Translations under genes and position numbers: made by a program
Source of the DNA: Nocardiopsis algeriensis
GTDB taxonomy: Bacteria; Actinomycetota; Actinomycetes; Streptosporangiales; Streptosporangiaceae
Direction: 5' to 3'
Assembly: GCF_014203695.1 (NCBI RefSeq)
Contig: NZ_JACHJO010000008.1
Span: 1 to 64,000, forward strand
Length of the DNA stretch: 64,000 bases
The notes under the pieces: model-generated
Seen by the model: the letters and a program-made list of their open reading frames with translations, nothing else
Databases searched by the model: none
Told to the model about the DNA's origin: nothing
Shown here: positions 1-7,888 of the stretch, piece after piece
How positions within the stretch are numbered: the stretch's first letter is position 1
Layout: the number at the start of each line of letters is the position of its first letter

Positions 1-220
1 TCTGTGTCAGGGGAACGGAAATTCACCCATGGATGCACTTCTCGTCTTTATTGCCGGTTTTCTACTGCTTCCCGATTGCTGAGATCACCTCAGTGCTGAC
101 AGCGGTGATTCAGGGGGCGGCCCAGAACCTTCTGGGGCCCGTGCCCGGCACGGTTCTCGCCTTTGACCGGGCACCTCGCGCCGGCCTTTCCGCATCGGCC
201 CTGGGCCGGAAGGTGCCGGG
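1..220. other. intergenic leader, no gene seen
   Basis: No reading frame here shows the third-position G/C bias of the neighbouring genes. Two inverted repeats are visible: a 7-bp arm pair at 121-127 and 130-136, and an 8-bp arm pair at 141-148 and 167-174. They could be the terminator of a gene left of the window or part of the leader of the Nudix gene. The Shine-Dalgarno GGAAGGTG lies at about 208-215, just before the ATG at 221. Confidence 0.4.
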
Positions 221-661
221 ATGACCGCTGAACGCGTGGTGCGGGACAAGGCGGTCTGCTACGTCGTGCGGGACGGGCGGCTGCTGGTGTTCCGGCATGT
301 CGGGTTCTCCTGGGAGGAAGTGGGGATCCAGGTGCCGGCCGGGACGGTGCGGCCCGGAGAGGAGCCCGCGGCGGCCGCGCTGCGGGAGGCTGCCGAGGAG
401 ACCGGACTCTCGGGGTTCCGGATGGTGCGCGGGCTCGGGACGGCCGAGTACGACCTCGCGCCCCACAGGCCCGAGGTGCAGCGGCGGCACTTTTTCCACC
501 TGGAGGTGGAGGGACCGGTCCCCGAGCGGTGGCGCAGTGCCGAGGAGCACGACGGTCAGGGGGAGCCGACACTGCTGGAGTGCTTCTGGATCCCGTTGGC
601 GGCGGGGCACGTGCTCCAGGCGGGCCAGGGGGCACTTCTGGGCAGGCTGCTTCCGGGGTAG
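221..661 (+). CDS. Nudix hydrolase
   Basis: This 146-residue protein should hydrolyse a nucleoside-diphosphate-linked substrate with a divalent metal. The Nudix box is intact at residues 41-63: Gly41, Glu47, then REAAEETGL with the metal-binding glutamates Glu59 and Glu60. Length and layout match a single-domain Nudix enzyme. The ATG at 221 follows GGAAGGTG at a spacing of about 6. The substrate cannot be read from the sequence. The next gene starts 29 bases downstream on the same strand, so the two may be co-transcribed. Confidence 0.88.
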   Translation: MTAERVVRDKAVCYVVRDGRLLVFRHVGFSWEEVGIQVPAGTVRPGEEPAAAALREAAEETGLSGFRMVRGLGTAEYDLAPHRPEVQRRHFFHLEVEGPVPERWRSAEEHDGQGEPTLLECFWIPLAAGHVLQAGQGALLGRLLPG

Positions 662-690
662 CAGAGATTTGTCAGGTAGTGTCCGGGTCC

Positions 691-1476
691 GTGAGCCATG
701 TGACCGCTGCTGACGGAACCCGGATCTGGTACGACGTCCTCGGGGAGGGCGACCCCCTGCTGCTGTTCAACGGCCAGTCCCTCGACCACGAGATGTGGGA
801 CGGGGTGCGGGAGGCGCTCGCGGAGGAGCACCGCGTGGTGCGGATGGACTTCCGCGGCACCGGCGGCAGCGACGCCCCGCTCGGGAAGCCCTACAGCCTG
901 GAGCTCTTCGTCGACGACGCCCTGTCCGTCCTGGACGGGGCGGGGATCGGGCGCGCGCACGTCTACGGGTTCTCCATGGGCGGCAAGGTCGCCCAGCGGT
1001 TTGCCGAACGGGCGCCCGAACGGCTCGGTGCGCTGGTGCTCGGCGCGACCGCTCCGGGCGGCGGGCACGAGGTGGAACGCTCCCGGGAGGCCACGCTGGC
1101 GCTGCGGCAGGCGTCGACGCCCGCCGGCCGGGACAAGATCGCCGAGCTCTTCTACTCGCCCGACTGGGCGGCGGCCCATCCCGACACCGTCACACGCATC
1201 CTGCCGCGCGGACCGCTGCGGGCGCAGCGGCTCCACTACGACGCGAGCCTTGGGCACGACGGCTGGGACCTCCTGCCGTCGATCGGGGCGCCCGCGCTGG
1301 TGGTGCACGGGGAGGACGACGAACTCACCCCCGCGGGCAACGCGGAGCTGCTGGCCGCCCGGATCCCCGGTGCGAAGTTGCTGGTGCTGCCCGGCCTGCG
1401 CCACGGCTACCTGCACGAGGGCGGGGCCGAGGCGACGGGCGAGGTGCTCGACTTCCTGGCCGCCCACCCCCTCTGA
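691..1476 (+). CDS. alpha/beta hydrolase
   Basis: A 261-residue alpha/beta hydrolase, probably a cytoplasmic esterase, lactonase or related enzyme. The nucleophile elbow GFSMG places the catalytic serine at residue 95, an acid in HGEDDELTP at about residues 209-210, and the histidine in LRHGYLH at residue 238. The DFRGTGGSD segment near residue 53 is typical of the 3-oxoadipate enol-lactonase-like subgroup, but no aromatic-degradation genes are nearby, so the substrate is open. The start is uncertain: GTG codons at 679, 691 and 700 are all in frame and none has a strong ribosome site; 691 is a compromise. Confidence 0.8.
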   Translation: MSHVTAADGTRIWYDVLGEGDPLLLFNGQSLDHEMWDGVREALAEEHRVVRMDFRGTGGSDAPLGKPYSLELFVDDALSVLDGAGIGRAHVYGFSMGGKVAQRFAERAPERLGALVLGATAPGGGHEVERSREATLALRQASTPAGRDKIAELFYSPDWAAAHPDTVTRILPRGPLRAQRLHYDASLGHDGWDLLPSIGAPALVVHGEDDELTPAGNAELLAARIPGAKLLVLPGLRHGYLHEGGAEATGEVLDFLAAHPL

Positions 1477-1544
1477 GCGGTGAGCGGTCTCCTGCTCGCG
1501 GCACGGTTCGGCGTCCCACCTGGGCCGCAGGTACACGATCACGG

Positions 1545-1940
1545 TCAGAGCTGCGGGAACTCCGTGCGCAGGCGGTCCAGCTGACGGCGGTCGCGCTTGG
1601 TGGGGCGGCCGGTGCCGCGGTCGCGGCGCAGGACCGGGACGGTCGCCTGGGGCGGCTGCTCGGGGGTGTTGTCCGTGTAGCAGCGCGCCGCGATCGGGGC
1701 GCCCACGCGCTTCTCTATGACGTGCCCCACTTCCACGATCCGCGTGGTGCCGTGCAGGCGGACGCGGACCTCGTCGCCGACCTTGACGGTGGAGGCGGGC
1801 TTGGCGGGGCGGTCGTTGACGCGCACGTGCCCGCCGCGGCAGGCCTGGGCGGCGTCGGCCCGGGTCTTGGTGAGTCGGACCGCCCACAGCCAGCGGTCGA
1901 CCCGGGTGCTGTCGGGGCCAGAGGGCAGGGAATCGCTCAC
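1545..1940 (-). CDS. S4-domain RNA-binding protein (Hsp15-like)
   Basis: A 131-residue protein with one S4 RNA-binding domain at about residues 12-70 (RVDRWLWAVRLTKTRADA, then GGHVRVNDRPAKP) and a basic C-terminal tail rich in Arg and Lys. This is the Hsp15/RluA-type S4 fold, which binds structured RNA; Hsp15 of E. coli acts on stalled 50S subunits carrying nascent chains. The GTG start at 1940 follows GGAAGGA at a good distance. An upstream in-frame ATG at 2003 would add about 21 residues with poor codon bias. It is convergent with the alpha/beta hydrolase gene. Confidence 0.82.
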   Translation of the reverse strand: MSDSLPSGPDSTRVDRWLWAVRLTKTRADAAQACRGGHVRVNDRPAKPASTVKVGDEVRVRLHGTTRIVEVGHVIEKRVGAPIAARCYTDNTPEQPPQATVPVLRRDRGTGRPTKRDRRQLDRLRTEFPQL

Positions 1941-2036
1941 GCGGCTGCTTCCTTCCGGAATCGGTTTCGGAAGCCACTCTAGGCCGAGCGCGGTACGAAG
2001 CACTTCGAAGTCGCGCTAGAGTTGTTCCTGCAGCGA

Positions 2037-2111
2037 GGTCCTGTGGAGCAGTTAGGAGTGCTCGCCACCCTGTCAAGGTGGAGGCCGCGGGTTCAAATCC
2101 CGTCAGGACCG
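2037..2111 (+). tRNA. tRNA-Asp (anticodon GTC)
   Basis: The cloverleaf folds by eye. The 7-bp acceptor stem pairs GGTCCTG (2037-2043) with CAGGACC (2104-2110). The anticodon arm is CCACC-CTGTCAA-GGTGG with anticodon GTC. The T arm contains GGTTCAAATCC, and the discriminator base is G2111. CCA is not fully encoded. A strong hairpin follows at 2119. Confidence 0.95.
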
Positions 2112-2118
2112 CAACAAG

Positions 2119-2146
2119 AGGCCCGGTGTCGATGGACACCGGGCCT
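2119..2146 (+). terminator. hairpin terminator after tRNA-Asp
   Basis: A perfect 12-bp stem (2119-2130 with 2135-2146) closes a 4-base loop only 7 bases after the tRNA. There is no long T run, which is normal at this GC content. It ends 27 bases before the TTG start of the methyltransferase, so that gene probably has its own initiation signals. Confidence 0.75.
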
Positions 2147-2173
2147 CCGTCGTTGCCGAATACGGAGGGAACG

Positions 2174-2887
2174 TTGGGCTACCGGTACGCCCTCGAACGG
2201 CAGGACAACTCGGTGCTGGCGAGCGGGCACGTACTGAGGTCGGCCCCGGGGTTCCCGGGGTTTCCCGTGCGGCTGGCCGACGAGCTCTTCCGGCGGGCGA
2301 TGGTCCACACCGGGGACGGGAGCGTCCGCCTCTGGGACCCGTGCTGCGGAAGCGGCTATCTCGCCACCGTCCTGGGGCTGCTGCACCGGGACCGGATCTC
2401 CTCCGTCCGTGCGAGCGACGCGGACCCCGACGCCGTCCAGCTGGCGGCGCGCAACCTCCGGCTGCTGACGGCGGAGGGCCTGGCCGAGCGCGAGGAGGAG
2501 CTGCGCCGCTCGGCGCGGGACTTCGGGCGCCCCTCGTTCGTGGAGCGCGCCGAGGACGCGCGCGCCCTGGCGGAGCGGCTCGCCGCGGCCGGGGGAGACC
2601 TGCCGCACGAGGCCGCGGTGGCCGACGTCTTCTCCTCGGAGGAGGTCGGCGCCGACCTGGTGGTGACGGACGTCCCCTACGGCGAGATGACGCACTGGCT
2701 GGGCGACGTTCCCGAGAACCCTCTCGCCGCGCTGTTCGCCTCCCTGGGTCGCGTGCTCCCCGCGCACGCCGTGGTGGTGGTGACGGCGCGCACGCGCAGG
2801 ATCGCCCTGCCCGAGGGGGTGCTCGCCCTGGAGCGGGTGAGGGTCGGCAACCGCGCGGCGGCCCTGGTGCGGGCCCGCGACCTGTAG
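2174..2887 (+). CDS. AviRa-like 23S rRNA methyltransferase
   Basis: A 237-residue SAM-dependent methyltransferase. The N-terminal GYRYALERQ and SAPGFPGFPVRLADELF segments resemble the AviRa family, whose founder methylates 23S rRNA and gives avilamycin resistance. The SAM motif WDPCCGSGYLATV is at residues 54-66. The catalytic-type motif TDVPYGEMTHW near residue 165 is a D-x-P-Y variant of the (D/N)PPY loop. The TTG start at 2174 is chosen because GGAGGGA ends 3 bases before it; an ATG at 2132 lies inside the tRNA terminator. No antibiotic cluster is in view, so a housekeeping or low-level resistance role are both possible. Its stop abuts the stop of narK. Confidence 0.75.
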   Translation: MGYRYALERQDNSVLASGHVLRSAPGFPGFPVRLADELFRRAMVHTGDGSVRLWDPCCGSGYLATVLGLLHRDRISSVRASDADPDAVQLAARNLRLLTAEGLAEREEELRRSARDFGRPSFVERAEDARALAERLAAAGGDLPHEAAVADVFSSEEVGADLVVTDVPYGEMTHWLGDVPENPLAALFASLGRVLPAHAVVVVTARTRRIALPEGVLALERVRVGNRAAALVRARDL

Positions 2888-4081
2888 TCAGTCCGTGTTC
2901 CGGAAGGCCCAGAAGGTGTACACACCCGCGACGAGGGCGGCCAGGGCCAGCATCGCGAAGTTCAGTGTGTACTGCCCCGTGGCCTGGTAGATCATGCCCA
3001 TGAGCAGCGGCGGGAAGTAGCCGCCCAGGCCGCCGGCCGCGCCGACCAGACCCGTGACGGTGCCCACCCGGGAGGGTTCGACGAGCTTGGCGACCAGTGC
3101 GAACACGCCGCCGGTGCCCAGGCCGAGGGCGATCGCGGTCAGGACGAAGACCGTGCCGGCCGGGAACTCCGTGGGCAGGCGCGCGGTCAGCGCGATCGCG
3201 CACAGGCAGGTGGCGAAGAACGAGATCAGGCACACCCTCACCGGCCCGATCCGGTCGGAGAGGACACCGCCGAGCGGACGGGCGGCGACCGCGGCGAGGG
3301 CGAACCCGGCGGTGCGCAGGCCGGCCTCCGCCTGCTCGAAGCCGTAGTCCTGGGCGAGCAGGGTCGGCATGTAGGTGGAGAAGGCCACGAATCCGCCGAA
3401 GGCCAGTGCGTACAGCAGCGACGCCTGCCAGGTCGCCTTCATCTTGAGGGCCTCGCGCATGCGCGGCAGCACCGGTTCGGTGCGCGGCCGCCAGCCGGGC
3501 GCGTCGCGGCTGAACAGCCACATGACGGCCCCCATCGCGGCCAGTGCGGCGCACATCAGCAGGTGCGTCGTGAGGAGCCCGAGCGAGCCGACCAGGGCCG
3601 GGGTGAGGAAGGCCGACAGCGCGGTGCCGCCCATGCCCGCGCCGAACACGCCCGTGGCGAACCCCCGCCGGTTCGGCTCGTGCCAGGCGTTCACGAAGGG
3701 GATGCCGATGGCGAAGGTCGTGCCCGCGATCCCGAGGAAGAACCCCCACACCAGCAGCATCGTGTAGGACTGGCCGGAGATCCCCACGAGGAAGACCGGG
3801 ACGATGCTGATGAGGCAGAGGGCCGTGAACATGGTCCGGCCGCCGTAGCGGTCGGTCAGCATGCCCACCGGGATCCTCCCCAGCGACCCCACGAGGACGG
3901 GGAAGGCCACCAGGATCGAGGTCTGGGTGGGGGAGAGGTCCAGGCCCTCCGAATAGGTCCTCGACAGGGGCGCGATCATGTTCCACGCCCAGAACGTCAG
4001 GGTGAACGCCGCTGTGGCCAGGGCGAGGTTTCTGCCCGGTGTACCGGAACGGGCGCCCCGCTCCCCGGTCTCCGATTGCAT
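2888..4081 (-). CDS. narK: nitrate/nitrite MFS transporter NarK
   Basis: A 397-residue major facilitator protein with about 12 membrane segments. It shows the family marker GRIPVGMLTDRYGGR after TM2. Two glycine-rich nitrate-signature stretches are present: FAIGIPFVNAWH continuing into GVFGAGMGG, and VGAAGGLGGYFPPL in the second half. It should bring nitrate in and/or export nitrite. It diverges from narGHJI, which supports nitrate respiration rather than assimilation. The ATG at 4081 follows GAGAGGAG; an ATG at 4162 would add 27 residues overlapping the promoter region. Confidence 0.88.
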   Translation of the reverse strand: MQSETGERGARSGTPGRNLALATAAFTLTFWAWNMIAPLSRTYSEGLDLSPTQTSILVAFPVLVGSLGRIPVGMLTDRYGGRTMFTALCLISIVPVFLVGISGQSYTMLLVWGFFLGIAGTTFAIGIPFVNAWHEPNRRGFATGVFGAGMGGTALSAFLTPALVGSLGLLTTHLLMCAALAAMGAVMWLFSRDAPGWRPRTEPVLPRMREALKMKATWQASLLYALAFGGFVAFSTYMPTLLAQDYGFEQAEAGLRTAGFALAAVAARPLGGVLSDRIGPVRVCLISFFATCLCAIALTARLPTEFPAGTVFVLTAIALGLGTGGVFALVAKLVEPSRVGTVTGLVGAAGGLGGYFPPLLMGMIYQATGQYTLNFAMLALAALVAGVYTFWAFRNTD

Positions 4082-4219
4082 ATCGGCTCCTCTCGGGAAA
4101 ATCTGGCGCAAATATCGACAGGGGCGGCGTGTGGTGTGTGACATCACGCCCCGAGAAGGCATCGTAATGATGGATTGTGCCGGATGGCGTGTTCAGCCAA
4201 TGAGACGGAGTGTTTCCGT
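4082..4219. promoter_or_regulatory. divergent narK/narG promoter region
   Basis: These 138 bases separate the narK and narG starts and must hold both promoters. They are more AT-rich than the flanks (CGGGAAAATCTGGCGCAAAT, 4093-4112). A small perfect palindrome GTGACATCAC sits at 4138-4147 and could be a regulator half-site pair. I cannot assign a regulator or -10/-35 boxes with confidence. Confidence 0.5.
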
Positions 4220-7200
4220 ATGGCGAAAAAAGGCGGAGCAAGCGACGCCCTTTTGCGGATAGGAAATTATCTGACCCGCTCCGAACCCGTGGACGGGAGC
4301 AGGGCCCAGGTCCGCAAGGGCGGCAGGCAGGGGGATGTGTTCTACCGGGACCGCTGGAGCCACGACAAGATCGTGCGCTCCACCCACGGCGTCAACTGCA
4401 CCGGCTCCTGTTCGTGGAACGTCTTCGTCAAGGACGGGATCATCACCTGGGAGGCGCAGGCCACCGATTATCCGTCGGTGGGCCCCGACCGCCCCGAGTA
4501 CGAGCCGCGCGGATGTCCCAGAGGCGCGGCTTTCTCCTGGTATACCTATTCACCGACGCGTGTTCGCTATCCGTACATTCGCGCTGTATTGGCGGAGATG
4601 TATCGCGAGGTGAAATCCCGCCTGGGCGATCCGGTGGCCGCCTGGGAGGAGATCACCACCGACCCGGACAAGCGCCGCCGCTACCACCGGGCGCGCGGCA
4701 AGGGCGGTCTGGTGCGCACCACGTGGGAGGAGGCCCTGGAGATCGCGGCGGCCGCCCACGTCCTCACCATCAAGAGGTACGGTCCCGACCGGATCGCCGG
4801 CTTCTCCCCGATCCCCGCCATGTCGATGGTCTCCCACGGCGCCGGCGCCCGGTTCATCAACCTCCTCGGCGGCTCCATGCTGTCGTTCTACGACTGGTAC
4901 GCCGATCTCCCCGTCGCCTCACCCCAGGTCTTCGGCGACCAGACCGACGTCCCCGAGTCCGGTGACTGGTGGGACGCCGCCTACCTGGTCCTGTGGGGCT
5001 CCAACGTCCCCGTCACGCGCACCCCGGACGCCCACTGGATGACCGAGGCCCGCTACCGGGGCCAGAAGGTCGTCGTGGTCTCGCCCGACTACAGCGACGC
5101 CACCAAGTTCGCCGACGAGTGGATGGCCCCCCATCCCGGGACGGACGGCGCCCTGGCCATGGCCATGGGCCACGTGATCCTGCGCGAGCACTTCGTCGAG
5201 AAGAGGACCGAGAACTTCGACCGCTACGTCCGCACCTACACCGACCTCCCCTTCCTGGTGCAGATCGACGAGCGGGACGGCCGCATGGTGCCGGGCAAGT
5301 TCCTCACCGCCGCCGACACGGGCGAGACGGGCGAGGCCGACCCCGAGTGGAAGCCCCTCTTCTGGCCCGAGGGGGAGAGCGCCCCCGCCGTCCCCAACGG
5401 GACCGTGGGCCACCGCTGGAACGAGCAGGACGAGGGCCGCTGGAACCTCGAGCTCGACGGGCGCACGCCCGAGCTCACCTTCTACGAGGAGGGCGGCGAG
5501 GCCGTCGAGGTGGCCCTGTCCCGCTTCGACACCCCCACCGGCAGAGGCGGGATCCTCACCCGGGGCGTCCCTGTCCGGCGGGTGGGAGATCGCCTGGTCA
5601 CCACCGTCTTCGACCTGCTCCTGGCCCAGTACGGCGTCTCCCGCCCCGGACTGCCGGGCGCCTGGCCCGCCGGCTACGAGGACCCCGAACCCTGCACCCC
5701 GGCCTGGCAGGCCGAGATGACCGGCGTTCCGGCGGAGAAGGCGATCCGGATCGCCCGCGAGTTCGCCGAGACCGCCGACGTCAGCGGCGGCCGGGCGATG
5801 ATCATCCTCGGCGCCGGCACCAACCAGTGGTTCCACGGCGAGAACTCCTACCGCGCCTTCCTGTCCCTGCTGCTGCTCACCGGCTGCCAGGGTGTCAACG
5901 GCGGCGGCTGGGCCCATTACGTCGGGCAGGAGAAGTGCCGCCCCGTCACCGGCTGGGCGACCTACGCGGCGGCCACGGACTGGAACCGGCCGCCGCGCTT
6001 CATGGCGGGCACCTCCTACTGGTACACCCACACCGACCAGTGGCGCTACGACACCTACCGGGCCGACGCCCTGACCTCCCCGCTGGGGCCGGGCAAGGTG
6101 AGCGGCAAGCACACCGCCGACCTGATCGCCTCCGCCTCGCGGATGGGGTGGACGCCCTCCTACCCGACCTTCGACCGCAACCCGATCGACCTGGGCCGGG
6201 AGGCGGACGAGCAGGGGCAGGACCCGAACGAGTACATCGCCGACCGGCTGGCCGAGGGGTCCCTGCGCTTCGCCGCGGAGGACCCCGACGACCCGGCGAA
6301 CTGGCCGCGGACCCTCATGCTGTGGCGCTCCAACCTGTTCGGTTCCTCGGCCAAGGGAAACGAGTACTTCCTGCGGCACCTGCTCGGCACCTCCTCCAAC
6401 CTCCGGGCGGAGCCCGCCGGGCCGCAGGACAGGCCCGAGGAGGTCGAATGGCGGGAGGACATCCCCGAGGGCAAGCTCGACCTGCTGGTGACGATGGACT
6501 TCCGGATGACCAGCTCCACGCTGGTCTCCGACATCGTGCTCCCCGCCGCCACCTGGTACGAGAAGTACGACCTCAACACCACGGACATGCACCCCTTCGT
6601 GCACTCGTTCAACCCGGCCATCGACCCGCCGTGGGAGGCCCGCACCGACTTCAAGACCTTCCACGACCTGGCCAAGGTCTTCAGCGCCCTGGCCGCCGAC
6701 CACCTCGGCGAGGTCACCGACCTGGTCGCCACGCCCCATCTGCACGACACCCCGGGGGAGATCGCGCAGCCGCGCGGCATCGCCCGGGACTGGAAGGCCG
6801 AGGGCGAGCGCCCCGTCCCGGGCCGCAACATGCCCCAGATCACCACCGTGCGCCGCAACTACTCGGCCGTCGCCCAGAAGATGGCCGCGCTCGGACCGCT
6901 CGTCGAGACCAAGGGGCTGCCGGTCAAGGGCGTGTCCTTCACCCCCGACGAGGAGGTGGAGTGGCTGCGCAGGCGCAACGGCGCGGTGCGCGGAGGCGTC
7001 GCCGACGGCCGCCCGTCCCTGGACACCGACGTCAAGGCGTGCGAGATGATCCTGGCCCTGTCGGGGACCACCAACGGGCGCCTGGCCGCACAGGGCTTCC
7101 ACCGCCTGGCCGATCGCACCGGCACCGACATCCGGGAGCTGGCGGCGCACTCCGCCGCGCACCGGGTGGTCTTCACCGACGCCCAGCGGGGTCCCACGCC

Positions 7201-7888
7201 CGTGGCCACCAGCCCCGAGTGGTCGGGCAAGGAGGAGACCGAACGCCGCTACTCGCCGTTCACCATCAACACCGAGCACGCCAAGCCCTGGCACACCCTC
7301 ACCGGGCGCCAGCACTTCTACCTCGACCACGACTGGATGCACGAGTTCGGCGAGGCCCTGCCGGTGTACCGGCCCCCGCTGGACATGAACGCCCTGTTCG
7401 GCGAACCGCGCCTCGGCTCCAACGGTCAGCGCGAGGTGGTCGTGCGCTACCTGACGCCGCACTCCAAGTGGTCCATCCACTCCGAGTACCAGGACAACCT
7501 GCTCATGCAGACCTTGTCCCGGGGCGGCCCCACCATCTGGATGAGCGTCGAGGACGCGAAGGCGATCGAGGCCTCCGACAACGACTGGGTGGAGGCGGTC
7601 AACCGCAACGGTGTGGTCGCGGCCCGGCTCATCGTGTCCCACCGGATGCCGCCGGGGACCGTGTTCATGTACCACGTGCAGGAGCGCACCATCAACGTGC
7701 CGAAGACCGAGACGACGGGGAAGAGGGGCGGTATCCACAACTCGCTCACCCGGCTGCTGGTCAAACCCACCCACCTCATCGGCGGGTACGCGCAGCTCAG
7801 CTACACCTTCAACTACATCGGACCGACCGGGAACCAGCGCGACGAGATCACGGTGGTACGCAAGAGGACGACGGAGGTGCGTTACTGA
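4220..7888 (+). CDS. narG: respiratory nitrate reductase alpha subunit
   Basis: A 1222-residue molybdenum subunit that reduces nitrate to nitrite on the cytoplasmic face of the membrane using quinol electrons relayed by NarH and NarI. The FS0 [4Fe-4S] ligands are His56, Cys60, Cys64 and Cys99 (HGVNCTGSCSW then EPRGCPRGA), with the exact spacing of membrane-bound NarG. The FYDWYADLP and WGSNVPVTRTPDAHW segments match the molybdenum/bis-MGD region, where an aspartate ligates Mo in E. coli NarG. No twin-arginine leader is seen. The ATG at 4220 follows ACGGAG; an ATG at 4175 would add 15 unconserved residues. The stop overlaps narH (TGATG). Confidence 0.97.
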   Translation: MAKKGGASDALLRIGNYLTRSEPVDGSRAQVRKGGRQGDVFYRDRWSHDKIVRSTHGVNCTGSCSWNVFVKDGIITWEAQATDYPSVGPDRPEYEPRGCPRGAAFSWYTYSPTRVRYPYIRAVLAEMYREVKSRLGDPVAAWEEITTDPDKRRRYHRARGKGGLVRTTWEEALEIAAAAHVLTIKRYGPDRIAGFSPIPAMSMVSHGAGARFINLLGGSMLSFYDWYADLPVASPQVFGDQTDVPESGDWWDAAYLVLWGSNVPVTRTPDAHWMTEARYRGQKVVVVSPDYSDATKFADEWMAPHPGTDGALAMAMGHVILREHFVEKRTENFDRYVRTYTDLPFLVQIDERDGRMVPGKFLTAADTGETGEADPEWKPLFWPEGESAPAVPNGTVGHRWNEQDEGRWNLELDGRTPELTFYEEGGEAVEVALSRFDTPTGRGGILTRGVPVRRVGDRLVTTVFDLLLAQYGVSRPGLPGAWPAGYEDPEPCTPAWQAEMTGVPAEKAIRIAREFAETADVSGGRAMIILGAGTNQWFHGENSYRAFLSLLLLTGCQGVNGGGWAHYVGQEKCRPVTGWATYAAATDWNRPPRFMAGTSYWYTHTDQWRYDTYRADALTSPLGPGKVSGKHTADLIASASRMGWTPSYPTFDRNPIDLGREADEQGQDPNEYIADRLAEGSLRFAAEDPDDPANWPRTLMLWRSNLFGSSAKGNEYFLRHLLGTSSNLRAEPAGPQDRPEEVEWREDIPEGKLDLLVTMDFRMTSSTLVSDIVLPAATWYEKYDLNTTDMHPFVHSFNPAIDPPWEARTDFKTFHDLAKVFSALAADHLGEVTDLVATPHLHDTPGEIAQPRGIARDWKAEGERPVPGRNMPQITTVRRNYSAVAQKMAALGPLVETKGLPVKGVSFTPDEEVEWLRRRNGAVRGGVADGRPSLDTDVKACEMILALSGTTNGRLAAQGFHRLADRTGTDIRELAAHSAAHRVVFTDAQRGPTPVATSPEWSGKEETERRYSPFTINTEHAKPWHTLTGRQHFYLDHDWMHEFGEALPVYRPPLDMNALFGEPRLGSNGQREVVVRYLTPHSKWSIHSEYQDNLLMQTLSRGGPTIWMSVEDAKAIEASDNDWVEAVNRNGVVAARLIVSHRMPPGTVFMYHVQERTINVPKTETTGKRGGIHNSLTRLLVKPTHLIGGYAQLSYTFNYIGPTGNQRDEITVVRKRTTEVRY

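Noticed and set aside
29-224. Possible 17-codon hydrophobic peptide at 29-82 and a 63-codon frame from 33
   Set aside because: Poor codon bias, no ribosome site and no conserved features; the second frame overlaps the Nudix start.
4138-4147. GTGACATCAC as a CRP/FNR-type site before narG
   Set aside because: The half-sites are only 2 bases apart, whereas CRP/FNR sites need about 6 between them; kept only as an unassigned palindrome.
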